A DNA stretch of 29,590 nt. Source: a virus. Location of the stretch: the IMG/VR virus record IMGVR_UViG_3300013093_003029, positions 1 to 29,590 of that record; one strand, given 5' to 3'. Made by a program: the position numbers and the translations under genes. Shown in pieces: positions 1 through 7,146 of the stretch; positions within the stretch are counted from its first letter, which is position 1, and every line of letters starts with the position of its first letter. The notes under the pieces were generated by a model. That model had not been told where the DNA came from and did not search any database. It was given only the letters and a program-made list of their open reading frames with translations.

Positions 1-611
1 CCAATTACTTTGCCGCCCACTACCCATACCCTAAGATCACTACCAACTTTAGCATCGATAAACTCTTGTATGATCATAGTTTTCTTAGCATTCAGACTTT
101 CGATAAATTCCATTAGTGCATTGAAAGCACTTATAGTCTGACAGAGATGTACGCCTTTACCATAGCTTCCAGTTATAACTTTAACAACACAAGGGAACCC
201 AATTTCACTGGCAACTAAATCTGCATTAATAGGCCACCGAACAAGCATAGTTTTTGGAATAGGTATACCATGTTTAGCAAGCAATTGACTGGTCTGCAAC
301 TTATCTTTAACCATGTCTATGCTGGTGCTGCTGTTAATAACAGGAATACCTAAGCTTTCCAATTGTCGCATAACAGCAAGACTAAAGTATGTGCTGCCGC
401 TGCCAGTCCTGACTAGAACTGCACCAGGTAATGAATTCTTTACTCCATCTGACCAGATATCAGTTAAGTCTTTCTTATTAACAATTAGATCAAATCTATC
501 AGGGTGAACCAATTGAGTTTCAATATTGTTTTCGTTGAAAGCTTCTATTAGACGACGATTTTCATACTCGTCCAAATTTTTCTTACTAAGGATCCAAACT
601 TTGTTGCTCAT
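1..611 (-). CDS. RimK-type ATP-grasp ligase (partial, runs off left edge)
   Basis: Translating the minus strand from ATG 611 gives an open frame of about 203 codons to the window edge. The protein begins MSNKVWILSKKN, has a pre-ATP-grasp region, then a segment typical of RimK-like ATP-grasp enzymes (KLQTSQLLAKHGIPIPKT, VVKVITGSYGKGV, IIQEFIDAKVGSDLRVWVVG). This family joins an amino acid or peptide carboxylate to an amine through an acyl-phosphate, for example glutamate addition to ribosomal protein S6; the substrate here is unknown. The C-terminal metal-binding part lies outside the window. A late-like octamer TATAAGTA (617-624, minus strand) sits 5 nt before the ATG, putting the ATG at the expected +1. 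It is divergent from the NHLP-like gene. Confidence 0.85.
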   Translation of the reverse strand, partial: MSNKVWILSKKNLDEYENRRLIEAFNENNIETQLVHPDRFDLIVNKKDLTDIWSDGVKNSLPGAVLVRTGSGSTYFSLAVMRQLESLGIPVINSSTSIDMVKDKLQTSQLLAKHGIPIPKTMLVRWPINADLVASEIGFPCVVKVITGSYGKGVHLCQTISAFNALMEFIESLNAKKTMIIQEFIDAKVGSDLRVWVVGGKVI

Positions 612-616
612 ATCGA

Positions 617-624
617 TACTTATA
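617..624 (-). promoter_or_regulatory. T4-like late promoter octamer (TATAAGTA)
   Basis: On the minus strand TATAAGTA differs by one base from the T4 late consensus TATAAATA and is followed by TCGAT and the ATG of the ATP-grasp gene. In T4 the start of transcription is about six bases past the octamer, which is the A of this ATG. The call rests on the match and on the repeated geometry seen at other genes here. Confidence 0.5.
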
Positions 625-631
625 TGGGCTG

Positions 632-660
632 TTAATTGTTCATTAATATCTAGATATTAT
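632..660 (+). promoter_or_regulatory. weak sigma70-like promoter for the NHLP-like gene
   Basis: TTAATT (632-637) and TATTAT (655-660) are separated by 17 nt. The -10 matches the other -10 boxes of this window but the -35 is poor. The predicted start near 667 gives a short leader carrying GGAG (681-684). Confidence 0.35.
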
Positions 661-694
661 AGTGTTGATACTAACGCAATGGAGTCAAAAAAAA

Positions 695-1051
695 ATGGTT
701 CCCGCAGTATATACAGATCCACGTATCATACATTATCGTAATCAAAATCGTAACAATTATGAAAATGCTGAATTTAGAATACTTGATGTTGAGGCAATCA
801 AAGCCGATATAGTTGATTGCCTTGGTGCAGTATTGGCTAGATGCTGGTTAGATAAAGCAATGATGGCAGAATTGCGTAGTGATCCGCATTATTGTTTGCT
901 ACAGCATGGAATGGTATTACCAAAAAGCCTAGACATACAAGTTGAAACACATCGTGGAACTAATCGCACTCAGGTTGTTGTATATGAGATTAAAAACGAT
1001 CAGATGGAGAAGGTATGCTCACTACGCATGAGCATGTTAGCTTCAATCTAA
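695..1051 (+). CDS. small protein resembling NHLP / nitrile hydratase alpha-like leader peptides
   Basis: 118 aa. ATG 695 is chosen because GGAG lies at 681-684; an upstream in-frame ATG (662) has no ribosome site. Residues about 45-98 look like the nitrile-hydratase-alpha/NHLP fold of RiPP leaders: a helix AVLARCWLDKAMMAEL, then DP, GMVLPKSLDIQVETH and a closing strand TQVVVYEI, equivalent to the family's ALVARAW...LLADP...LPEGVEVxVxE...LVLP. About 20 residues follow, including one Cys (MEKVCSLRM); this could be a short core peptide or only a tail. The gene lies between an ATP-grasp ligase and a methyltransferase, and its stop overlaps the end of the convergent methyltransferase gene by 9 nt. 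The family resemblance is from memory and was not searched. Confidence 0.6.
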   Translation: MVPAVYTDPRIIHYRNQNRNNYENAEFRILDVEAIKADIVDCLGAVLARCWLDKAMMAELRSDPHYCLLQHGMVLPKSLDIQVETHRGTNRTQVVVYEIKNDQMEKVCSLRMSMLASI

Positions 1052-2266
1052 TATTTGAAACTTGGGGAAATACTTGATAAACTTATCCCCTGGGAAGTCT
1101 CGCACTCGTTTGATTCTTCCCACAATTTCATCATAGAAGTTCCAAGCAAGCGGAACAAAGCAGATCTCCCTGTGTTTATGCTGATCCAAATGATCAATAC
1201 TGACGATCGGGATTCCTCTGCCGGGAGTAAATCTGCCTTGCTTTAACGGAGCATCATCAATGATAAAATCTAAATCAATCTGTGCGTAGTTTAATAGTGT
1301 CATACCTTTAGCAGGTGCGCCATATCCAACTACAAGACGATTTTGATTCTTACTTTGCCAGTTAACAGCAGCAACCAAATCATTGACAATATACTCGCTG
1401 TTCTTTGCCCACTTCTCATAAGTCTTAATATTATGTAAACCTGCTGCCTTTTCAAGATCCAATAAGTTCTTTAACCAATTTGGTCTGGACCGTTCTGAAC
1501 TCAATACATAAATGCCACTGCCCCCATGTATAGTGCCCTTGACAAAATCAATAATATTAAGGCCTGCTTGTTCAGCTAATTTTGCCATACTCTTATGACT
1601 GTAGAAGCTACGATGCTCATGATATATAGTATCAAACTCACCGTTGACAATCATATCACATTGGCTATTTTGAATGAATAGCGTAGTGTAAAAATTCATC
1701 TTGGGTTTGAGCAACTGTAGGAACTCAAGTGGATTGTCATTATGAGCAAAGACATTCTGTGCGTATATGATATCAAATGTATCTGGCCATATTCGCTGTA
1801 TGCTTTTCTTGTTTAGGAAATCGCAAATAACAGTATGATTCTTGCTGCTAGTTGGATAGATATTTTCAGCTGGATCAATTCCCCAGGTCTCATATCCCAT
1901 TGACTTAAAGTAGTTTAGCTGACTGCCATCATTGCACCCAATTTCTAATACTTTTCCTGTTGGATAACCATAAGGCATGTATTCAACAGCAAAGCTGGAA
2001 AACCAATCAAAATATTCCAACATAGTTCTGCTGGTGCCACTTACATAGAGATAGTTCTTAAAAATGATCTCAGGATCTACTGCATCAGTTAGCTGTAAAT
2101 GACTACAGTTTTCACAATATTGAACTGCCAGTGGATAAGTTTCTTCTGCTTCTGTAGCAGTTGCTTTGAAGCTATTGGCCAGTGGCTGCTTGCCTAAATC
2201 AAAAACCAATTTGAGTTTATTGTTATCGCAGCATAAGCAGTTATTAAGTTTTTTTGTATTCAACAT
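1043..2266 (-). CDS. zinc-ribbon SAM-dependent C-methyltransferase (NovU/TylC3-like)
   Basis: 407 aa, a full-length three-part enzyme. An N-terminal zinc-binding region with CLCC near residue 11 and CENC near residue 51 resembles Methyltransf_13. A Rossmann SAM-binding core carries VLEIGCNDGSQL (motif I). A C-terminal part carries VVGYGAPAKGMTLLNY and IDDAPLKQGRFTPG, typical of Methyltransf_14. The segment IYHEHRSFYS matches the conserved IYHEH block of enzymes that C-methylate keto-sugars such as TDP-deoxysugars. In a phage this suggests glycan or nucleotide-sugar modification, but the substrate cannot be read. A late-like octamer TATAAATT precedes the ATG by 6 nt. Confidence 0.88.
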   Translation of the reverse strand: MLNTKKLNNCLCCDNNKLKLVFDLGKQPLANSFKATATEAEETYPLAVQYCENCSHLQLTDAVDPEIIFKNYLYVSGTSRTMLEYFDWFSSFAVEYMPYGYPTGKVLEIGCNDGSQLNYFKSMGYETWGIDPAENIYPTSSKNHTVICDFLNKKSIQRIWPDTFDIIYAQNVFAHNDNPLEFLQLLKPKMNFYTTLFIQNSQCDMIVNGEFDTIYHEHRSFYSHKSMAKLAEQAGLNIIDFVKGTIHGGSGIYVLSSERSRPNWLKNLLDLEKAAGLHNIKTYEKWAKNSEYIVNDLVAAVNWQSKNQNRLVVGYGAPAKGMTLLNYAQIDLDFIIDDAPLKQGRFTPGRGIPIVSIDHLDQHKHREICFVPLAWNFYDEIVGRIKRVRDFPGDKFIKYFPKFQILD

Positions 2267-2272
2267 TATAGT

Positions 2273-2280
2273 AATTTATA
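2273..2280 (-). promoter_or_regulatory. T4-like late promoter octamer (TATAAATT)
   Basis: Minus-strand TATAAATT, one mismatch to TATAAATA, is followed by ACTATA and the methyltransferase ATG. Transcription from it would begin within a base or two of the start codon. Confidence 0.5.
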
Positions 2281-2309
2281 TTAAAATAATTGAAGTTTCA
2301 ATATATTTC

Positions 2310-2340
2310 TTGACGAGATATACCTTACATGCAATAATGT
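2310..2340 (+). promoter_or_regulatory. sigma70-like promoter, near-leaderless
   Basis: TTGACG (2310-2315) is followed after 17-19 nt by AATAAT or TAATGT (2333-2340). The ATG at 2344 sits at or within a few bases of the predicted +1, and no Shine-Dalgarno fits between. Confidence 0.5.
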
Positions 2341-2343
2341 ATT

Positions 2344-2529
2344 ATGATTGAAACTCCAGACATTCCAAGAGATGAACTTTGTAAAATAGTTAATCCCAAA
2401 CTGTTTACATATTTTCAGATTAAAATGTTTAGACATACTGGGAATTTAGCAGTTCCAATTTGGACAGAAGCAGAAGTAGTACAATGGTTAGATCAAGTAG
2501 AAACTGTTGAGATCAACAAAGTTCTTTAA
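2344..2529 (+). CDS. small protein of unknown function
   Basis: 61 aa (MIETPDIPRDELCKIV...). I do not recognise it. It is mixed acidic and hydrophobic with no membrane segment; the middle (FTYFQIKMFRHTG) and the end (WLDQVETVEINKVL) look helical. The start is supported by the promoter immediately upstream. Its last 23 nt overlap the start of the flavoprotein gene in another frame, suggesting translational coupling. Confidence 0.6.
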   Translation: MIETPDIPRDELCKIVNPKLFTYFQIKMFRHTGNLAVPIWTEAEVVQWLDQVETVEINKVL

Positions 2530-3364
2530 TTCTAAATACCCAATTTTGGCTGCTCCAATGAATGGAGTGTCCACATTGGATTTAGCCTTAGCTGTTCACA
2601 ATGCTGGAGCTTTTCCCAGCATAAGTGCTTATTGCTATAAAGATACTGTAGAATTAATCAATGATTTAGAACAGTATATAAAGTTAACCAATTCAACTGA
2701 TTTGTTATTGGCATTAGATTGGAATCTATTATTAGATCCTCAGTTGTTCAAAGCAATTAATCAATTAAAAATATCTCACATTCTGTTCCATAGCGAACCT
2801 ACATATGATGAAGTCGCTTTTAAAAAAGCAACTCATTTAGCTAGTTATTTAAATTGTAAGCGTGTAAAGATTATATTCTCACATCACAGCGATGAACCTA
2901 ATACTGCTTTCTTACTTAAAGGTTCTGAAGGTGCAGGTCGGCCCGGTAATTCGACAACAGATGAACTTTTTCAACTGATGAACAAAAGCCGTTGTCCGAT
3001 AATCCCAATGGGGGGAATAGCCACTGCCGGACAAGTTAAATATTATATCACCAATGGCGCAGATATGGTAGCTGTGGGAACAGTATTTGCTGCTGCTGCG
3101 GAAAGTCTGTTAACTGATGCAGCTAAGCAAGCTATAATAGCATCCAGTAAATCTAATATTAGTGTATTAGATCAAAAGTTAAAACAAAATGCATTATTAT
3201 TCAATCAAGTAGCTATAGATGATGCTAATCATACGCAATCATTATTGCAAGGTATTAATGGCAATGCTGATATCGGACATATATTTGTAGGACATGGAAT
3301 AGAACATATTACTCAAATAAAATTAGTTAAAGACATCGTCAACGAACTTGTCAGTGAATTATAA
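2507..3364 (+). CDS. nitronate monooxygenase / FabK-like FMN TIM-barrel protein
   Basis: 285 aa. The start is TTG 2507; the next ATG would remove the family's N-terminal FMN-contact segment PILAAPMNGVST, so TTG is preferred. Family signs are that segment, GSEGAGRPG (in place of the usual GxEAGGHxG), and PIIPMGGIATAGQ with the phosphate-binding GADMVAVGT. The family oxidises nitronates with FMN and O2, or reduces enoyl-ACP (FabK); which reaction applies is unclear, and the loss of the canonical GGH histidine makes a standard activity doubtful. It is translated in overlap with the 61-aa gene before it. Confidence 0.82.
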   Translation: MRSTKFFNSKYPILAAPMNGVSTLDLALAVHNAGAFPSISAYCYKDTVELINDLEQYIKLTNSTDLLLALDWNLLLDPQLFKAINQLKISHILFHSEPTYDEVAFKKATHLASYLNCKRVKIIFSHHSDEPNTAFLLKGSEGAGRPGNSTTDELFQLMNKSRCPIIPMGGIATAGQVKYYITNGADMVAVGTVFAAAAESLLTDAAKQAIIASSKSNISVLDQKLKQNALLFNQVAIDDANHTQSLLQGINGNADIGHIFVGHGIEHITQIKLVKDIVNELVSEL

Positions 3365-3367
3365 ATA
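3360..3367 (+). promoter_or_regulatory. T4-like late promoter octamer (TATAAATA)
   Basis: A perfect TATAAATA overlaps the stop codon of the flavoprotein gene and is followed by ATTAT and ATG 3373, so the expected late start is the A of the ATG. No ribosome site is present, which favours a leaderless message. Confidence 0.55.
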
Positions 3368-3372
3368 ATTAT

Positions 3373-3582
3373 ATGTCACACTGGTTAAGAATTTTCGGTA
3401 GTTTATTAATTGCATCAGGAGTTGGTGTATTCATCATCAGTATATTAGGCTCGATTGCCTACTATATCTATTCACTATTTGCAGCACATGATTATCTAAG
3501 TGGAATTACATTAACTGGAATCATGCTTATTACACTAGGATTTACCCTACGTTTGATATTCAAAGAAACATCAAAAATATAA
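3373..3582 (+). CDS. small two-helix membrane protein
   Basis: 69 aa. Two clear hydrophobic segments, about residues 5-37 (LRIFGSLLIASGVGVFIISI...) and 43-62 (GITLTGIMLITLGFTL), are joined by a short polar turn. The C-terminus is charged (FKETSKI). No family is recognised; small inner-membrane proteins are common in phage accessory regions. The ATG is placed at +1 of a late-type octamer. Confidence 0.7.
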   Translation: MSHWLRIFGSLLIASGVGVFIISILGSIAYYIYSLFAAHDYLSGITLTGIMLITLGFTLRLIFKETSKI

Positions 3583-3586
3583 AGGG

Positions 3587-3614
3587 TTGACAGATTCCTC
3601 ATAGAGCATATTAT
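3587..3614 (+). promoter_or_regulatory. strong sigma70-like promoter, leaderless
   Basis: TTGACA (3587-3592), a 16-nt spacer and TATTAT (3609-3614). The ATG at 3621 is 6 nt past the -10, exactly the predicted +1; there is no room for a Shine-Dalgarno. Confidence 0.8.
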
Positions 3615-3620
3615 AGCAAT

Positions 3621-3830
3621 ATGAAACAGAGACAACCACTCATGCTGCTGACAGAAGAACGTGTAATGGATCTTGTTACAATCTCAACTGAATATGCTAT
3701 TTCACGTAATTTAGATGTGGATTGCTATCTTGCTGCCATGCTTAATACCGACAATATGGGCAATCATGATGCCGGGCAAATCATTGAATTGCTTATCAAA
3801 TATCACTTGGATTGGCTGAATCGTAACTGA
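3621..3830 (+). CDS. small protein of unknown function
   Basis: 69 aa, probably all-helical (LLTEERVMDLVTISTEYAIS..., IIELLIKYHLDWLNRN). Not recognised. The ATG coincides with the predicted transcription start of a strong promoter, so the message is likely leaderless. Confidence 0.68.
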   Translation: MKQRQPLMLLTEERVMDLVTISTEYAISRNLDVDCYLAAMLNTDNMGNHDAGQIIELLIKYHLDWLNRN

Positions 3831-3870
3831 AAATGTTACAAAAAAGACTAAAAAAAGAGCAAAAAATAGG

Positions 3871-3898
3871 TTGGCAGATCCCAAATAGGTGCTATTAT
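3871..3898 (+). promoter_or_regulatory. sigma70-like promoter with a hairpin leader
   Basis: TTGGCA (3871-3876), 16 nt, TATTAT (3893-3898). The roughly 43-nt leader contains GGGGAA-TGG-TTCCCC, a tight 6-bp hairpin near its 5' end that could stabilise the message, then GGAG before ATG 3948. Confidence 0.75.
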
Positions 3899-3947
3899 AA
3901 CAATATAGGGAATGGGGAATGGTTCCCCAAAACAAATGGAGTAGAGC

Positions 3948-4451
3948 ATGTCTAAGCTTTTCACTGTTGCTGGTACTTCCTCGCTTGAAGGTGTTGTCAA
4001 GTTCCGTGTTGCTAACGGGTCCGCAGATGCTCGCACTAAGGTGCTTACCCGTAGCGGCCATACCGACATTAAGCTTGTTGATCTTGTCAAGCCTATGTCT
4101 AAGGAAGATGCAATTGCGTTTATTAAGTCGCAAGGCTCTGCGTTTGCTGCTGAGACGCCTGTTGCTACTAAGTCCGCTAAGGTTGCCAAGGAGCCCAAGC
4201 AGAAGACGGTAAAGCTTTCTACTATTGTTAAGAAGGTCTCTAAGAAGTTTGCTGCTGAGAAGTCTGTTCGTGCTATTAACGCTGCTTTTAATGCTAAGAC
4301 GAAGGAAGTGCCTGCGGAGCAGTTGCTCGCTGAAGTTGGGATTCAGCCCTCTACTAATAGCATTGACGAAATTGCTAAGATTAAGGCTAAGAATCTCGAG
4401 ACTATGCGTCGTGTGTCCAATCGTCTTGCTGCACTCCGTAGCTATAACTAA
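3948..4451 (+). CDS. lysine-rich protein of unknown function, probably highly expressed
   Basis: 167 aa, basic, with a folded-looking N-terminus (LFTVAGTSSLEGVVKFRVA) and a low-complexity Ala/Lys middle (TKSAKVAKEPKQKTVKL). The C-terminal half is helical and ends NRLAALRSYN. Codon choice (AAG, CGT, GCT, CTT) is more uniform than in neighbours, and it has its own strong promoter, hairpin leader, GGAG and downstream terminator, so it looks like an abundant product. The charge suggests nucleic-acid binding, but no known motif is seen. Confidence 0.85.
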   Translation: MSKLFTVAGTSSLEGVVKFRVANGSADARTKVLTRSGHTDIKLVDLVKPMSKEDAIAFIKSQGSAFAAETPVATKSAKVAKEPKQKTVKLSTIVKKVSKKFAAEKSVRAINAAFNAKTKEVPAEQLLAEVGIQPSTNSIDEIAKIKAKNLETMRRVSNRLAALRSYN

Positions 4452-4456
4452 TACTT

Positions 4457-4483
4457 AAAAGGGAGGTTGACAGCCTCCCTTTT
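4457..4483 (+). terminator. rho-independent terminator whose loop is the next promoter's -35
   Basis: AAAAGGGAGG (4457-4466) pairs perfectly with CCTCCCTTTT (4474-4483). The 7-nt loop is TTGACAG, which contains the -35 hexamer used by the following gene. Confidence 0.85.
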
Positions 4484-4494
4484 CATGCTAATAT
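4467..4494 (+). promoter_or_regulatory. sigma70-like promoter with -35 in a terminator loop
   Basis: TTGACA (4467-4472), 16 nt, TAATAT (4489-4494). It drives the 4519 gene, which has AGGAG before its ATG. Confidence 0.75.
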
Positions 4495-4518
4495 ACACTA
4501 TGAGCTAAGGAGATCGCA

Positions 4519-4785
4519 ATGACCATTACTGAACTTAATCAAGCTATCATGTTTGGCGAATTTACAAATGATCAGTTGAATAGCTTGATGATGGCTATTA
4601 AGTTTAATCGTGCTCGTTTGGGCAAGCAGAACAAGTATGCTTTCAGCCCGGGTGATACGGTTCGTTTTGACAGTCGCGGTAAGCGGTATGTTGGCATTGT
4701 TAAGCGTATCCTTATTAAGAATATTGTAGTTCAAACCACCATCGGTACTTACCGTGTCCCTGCTAACATGCTCGAAGCAGCCTGA
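4519..4785 (+). CDS. small phage protein with SH3-like beta C-terminus
   Basis: 88 aa. The helical N-terminus (MTITELNQAIMFGEFTNDQL) is followed by a beta-rich part (FSPGDTVRFDSRGKRYVGI, VVQTTIGTYRVPANML) with the look of a small SH3/KOW-like barrel, often used to bind RNA or ribosomes. This fold reading is inference. AGGAG precedes the ATG. It begins an operon of closely spaced genes (11 nt to the next). Confidence 0.8.
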   Translation: MTITELNQAIMFGEFTNDQLNSLMMAIKFNRARLGKQNKYAFSPGDTVRFDSRGKRYVGIVKRILIKNIVVQTTIGTYRVPANMLEAA

Positions 4786-4796
4786 GGAGAACTGAA

Positions 4797-5246
4797 ATGG
4801 CTACTCGTTGTATTATTGGTAAGCTTGAATCCGAAGGTGACGTGAGTGCTATCTACTGCCACTGGGACGGGTATCCTGAAGGCGTTGGCATGACGCTTAT
4901 GCAACACTATCTGGATGCCACTAAGGTTGACGGACTGATGCTGCTGGGTAGCTTGTCCAGTCTTGGACCTGAGCTTGGTGAGAAACATCCTTTCAGCTAT
5001 CACGACGTACAGATGACTAGCGAGCGTTACGACGAACTCTACAGCAATATGTGTGTTGCATATGGTCGAGATCGTGGCGAGGCAGATGTTGGCTTTAGGA
5101 CTTATGCTGACGTAGATGATTTTGCAGACAATGCAATGAAGGATCACGGGGCTGAATACTTGTACCTTTATGAGGATGGTTTTTGGCATTGCTGGGATCT
5201 ACAGGGTCGGCACATCAACTTTCAAGACATGACAGTGGGAGTCTAA
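4797..5246 (+). CDS. conserved phage protein of the ATRCxIG...HWDGYPxGVG type
   Basis: 149 aa. The opening ATRCIIGKL and the block IYCHWDGYPEGVGMTL are a pattern I know from many unrelated phage genomes; the function is unknown. It is acidic and rich in Tyr, Trp and His. GAGGAG lies before the ATG; it is 11 nt after the previous gene and 1 nt before the next. Confidence 0.82.
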   Translation: MATRCIIGKLESEGDVSAIYCHWDGYPEGVGMTLMQHYLDATKVDGLMLLGSLSSLGPELGEKHPFSYHDVQMTSERYDELYSNMCVAYGRDRGEADVGFRTYADVDDFADNAMKDHGAEYLYLYEDGFWHCWDLQGRHINFQDMTVGV

Positions 5247-5247
5247 T

Positions 5248-5430
5248 ATGAAGTGGTTTATCTTATTTTTGGTAGTATTCTTTGCTGCTATCTTCGGACC
5301 ATTTATTACAATCTGGGCGCTTAATACGCTGTTCCCTGCACTTGCTATCCCTTATAACATCGAGACCTACTTTGCTGTAATTGCAATGAGCGTTTTCTTT
5401 AACGCTAACTTCTCAACTAAGAAGGACTAA
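5248..5430 (+). CDS. small two-helix membrane protein
   Basis: 60 aa with hydrophobic segments at about 2-30 (WFILFLVVFFAAIFGPFITIW) and 40-54 (ETYFAVIAMSVFF) and a lysine-rich end (STKKD), predicting an inner-membrane protein. It starts 1 nt after the previous stop, with GGGAG just upstream. Confidence 0.75.
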   Translation: MKWFILFLVVFFAAIFGPFITIWALNTLFPALAIPYNIETYFAVIAMSVFFNANFSTKKD

Positions 5431-5434
5431 TTCA

Positions 5435-6004
5435 ATGCCAAATTATTGTGCTAATACCGCAGTGTTCAAGCATGAAGATGCTAACCAAGTTACCAAGCTG
5501 ATTACAGCTTTTAACGATGGTTGTTTGTTTAATGCTTTTGTTCCTTGCCCTGAAGAACTTCATGAACAGACACCCATTGGTGAAGATTATGTAGCTCGTG
5601 ATGCTGCTAGAACTGCTGCAAACATTGAGAAGCATGGCTATGCCAGTTGGTATGATTGGTGTGTCGAACACTGGGGAACCAAGTGGGATGTCAGCAGCGA
5701 AGGCAATGTTGAGGAAACTGATCCTAATACTGCTTCACTATATTTTGACAGTGCCTGGAGTCCCCCAATTGCGTTCTATAACGCCATGTGCGATATGGGG
5801 TGGGAAATCACTGCCTACTACTTCGAACCCGGTATGAACTATTGCGGCATGTTTGATAACGGCGATGATGACTATATCGAAATTGAAGGCGATGCATCAT
5901 GGGTAGAAGACAATGTGCCCAAGGAACTTAATGAAATGTTTGGCATCTCAGATATGATGGCAGACTTTGAAGACGAGGAGCAGGAAGAGGATGGCTCCGA
6001 TTAG
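5435..6004 (+). CDS. Api92/YubB-like ferredoxin-fold phage protein
   Basis: 189 aa. MPNYCANTAVF at the N-terminus and WYDWCVEHWGTKWDVS in the middle are hallmarks of the Api92/DUF1281 family (YubB ferredoxin-like domain) in phages and plasmids. A typical FDSAWSPPIAFY segment follows. The C-terminus is strongly acidic (FEDEEQEEDGSD), as in DNA-mimic proteins, though the family's role is not established. It is part of the 4519 operon. Confidence 0.82.
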   Translation: MPNYCANTAVFKHEDANQVTKLITAFNDGCLFNAFVPCPEELHEQTPIGEDYVARDAARTAANIEKHGYASWYDWCVEHWGTKWDVSSEGNVEETDPNTASLYFDSAWSPPIAFYNAMCDMGWEITAYYFEPGMNYCGMFDNGDDDYIEIEGDASWVEDNVPKELNEMFGISDMMADFEDEEQEEDGSD

Positions 6005-6016
6005 AAAGGACTAACA

Positions 6017-6466
6017 ATGTTCGTAGGTAAGGTAATTGTATTCGATCTAGACGGCACGATCTGCAATGTGGATCACAGGCGTCACTGGGTTGCCAGTAAG
6101 CCTAAGAACTGGGCTGCTTGGGACGCTGGTCTGCCAAATGATACTCCCAACGAGGATATCATTTGGATGCTGAATAGCTTCCTGGATTCTGGCGATATAC
6201 GTATCGTTCTGTGCAGTGGTCGCGACAGTCGGCTGCGTGAGGCAACTGAGGCGTGGCTGACAAAGCATCATGTCTACTACGACTCTCTGTATATGAGAGC
6301 AAGTGGCGATAACCGTAAGGACTCAATCGTTAAGGTTGAACTGCTGCACGACATCCAGCGTGACTGGGCTTGGCCTTTCATCTGGTTCGACGACAGAGAC
6401 CAAGTCGTAAATGCTATAAGGGAACAAGGGGTAAGGGTATGTCAAGTTGCGCCGGGGGATTTCTAA
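6017..6466 (+). CDS. polynucleotide 3'-phosphatase domain (HAD family, PseT C-terminal-like)
   Basis: 149 aa stand-alone HAD phosphatase. FDLDGTICNVDHR carries the nucleophile and acid Asp residues (D10, D12), CSGRDSRLRE is motif II, and WFDDRDQVV is the acidic metal motif. The NVDHRRHW and NWAAWDAGLPNDTPN segments match the phosphatase half of T4 polynucleotide kinase, which removes 3' or 2',3'-cyclic phosphates from cut RNA. In T4 this is fused to the kinase; here the kinase is a separate gene at 7147. Its stop overlaps the next start (TAATG). Confidence 0.88.
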   Translation: MFVGKVIVFDLDGTICNVDHRRHWVASKPKNWAAWDAGLPNDTPNEDIIWMLNSFLDSGDIRIVLCSGRDSRLREATEAWLTKHHVYYDSLYMRASGDNRKDSIVKVELLHDIQRDWAWPFIWFDDRDQVVNAIREQGVRVCQVAPGDF

Positions 6467-6765
6467 TGTTCCCCGGCAAACTGGAAGTACTAGAGCGTCC
6501 CAAATCAAAGTGGCCTTATTGGCTACTATACAAAGAAGCACAATCAGGTGGCTGGGATCATATTATTGATTACCAACATGTTATGTTGAAAATTGATCTA
6601 ATGCGGGATAAGATTCCTGTTGTAGTTGAAAGACAATGGGGACAATATACAGGATGGAGCGGTCGTAAGCATAAGAAGCAATATGGCATTCTATATAAGT
6701 TCCTAAAGGAAGAAGACAGGCTAATCTTTCTCATGTCACAGGAGACAGGCAATGAACTACACTAA
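6466..6765 (+). CDS. F-x-LRW-family-like small protein, divergent member
   Basis: 99 aa, starting at the ATG that overlaps the phosphatase stop (TAATG). Its C-terminal LYKFLKEEDRLIFLMS matches the motif of the 16-19.6 kb array (F-x-x-E-E-D-x-x-x-F-x-L) but ends SQETGNELH instead of LRW. The N-terminus is Trp/Tyr-rich and basic. Its place between the two RNA-repair enzymes is unexplained. Confidence 0.75.
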   Translation: MFPGKLEVLERPKSKWPYWLLYKEAQSGGWDHIIDYQHVMLKIDLMRDKIPVVVERQWGQYTGWSGRKHKKQYGILYKFLKEEDRLIFLMSQETGNELH

Positions 6766-7135
6766 TTACCAGTTAGTTAAGACGCTGGAGGTAATGGCAG
6801 AAGATTGCGGATTTGAAATCCGTCGTTCTGCTTATGGCAGTGATCATCTAAGTCTTATGACTCAGGATAAGGCTACTGCTCTTCCTGTATATGCTCGTAA
6901 TATCGCTCTGTTTAATGGCACAGTGGAAGAGTGTGTATGCTTCCTGCAGGGTTGGTACAAGCAGCGTGAATACCTTACAGTATTGCTCAAGCTTAAGACT
7001 GATCGTATTAAGGAAGCAGAGCAGAAACTGGTTGACAAGTATGAGTCGGATCGTGTAATGTCAGCATTAAAGACTGGTAAGGATATTGGATGGATGACTC
7101 CTGCAAAGGACGATCCAAACCATGCACCATTTTAA
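6752..7135 (+). CDS. phage protein of unknown function
   Basis: 127 aa. A small alpha/beta N-terminus (LVKTLEVMAEDCGFEIRRS) is followed by FNGTVEECVCFLQGWYKQ, then a coiled-coil-like charged helix (LKTDRIKEAEQKLVDKYES). Not recognised. It overlaps the preceding gene by 14 nt and lies 11 nt before the kinase. Confidence 0.75.
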   Translation: MNYTNYQLVKTLEVMAEDCGFEIRRSAYGSDHLSLMTQDKATALPVYARNIALFNGTVEECVCFLQGWYKQREYLTVLLKLKTDRIKEAEQKLVDKYESDRVMSALKTGKDIGWMTPAKDDPNHAPF

Positions 7136-7146
7136 GGAACAATAAC

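Noticed and set aside
313-507. 64-codon plus-strand open frame
   Set aside because: Lies opposite the RimK-like gene and shows no protein-like pattern or ribosome site; a shadow.
4749-5189. 146-codon minus-strand open frame
   Set aside because: Opposes the conserved HWDGYP protein gene; composition is that of a reversed coding strand.
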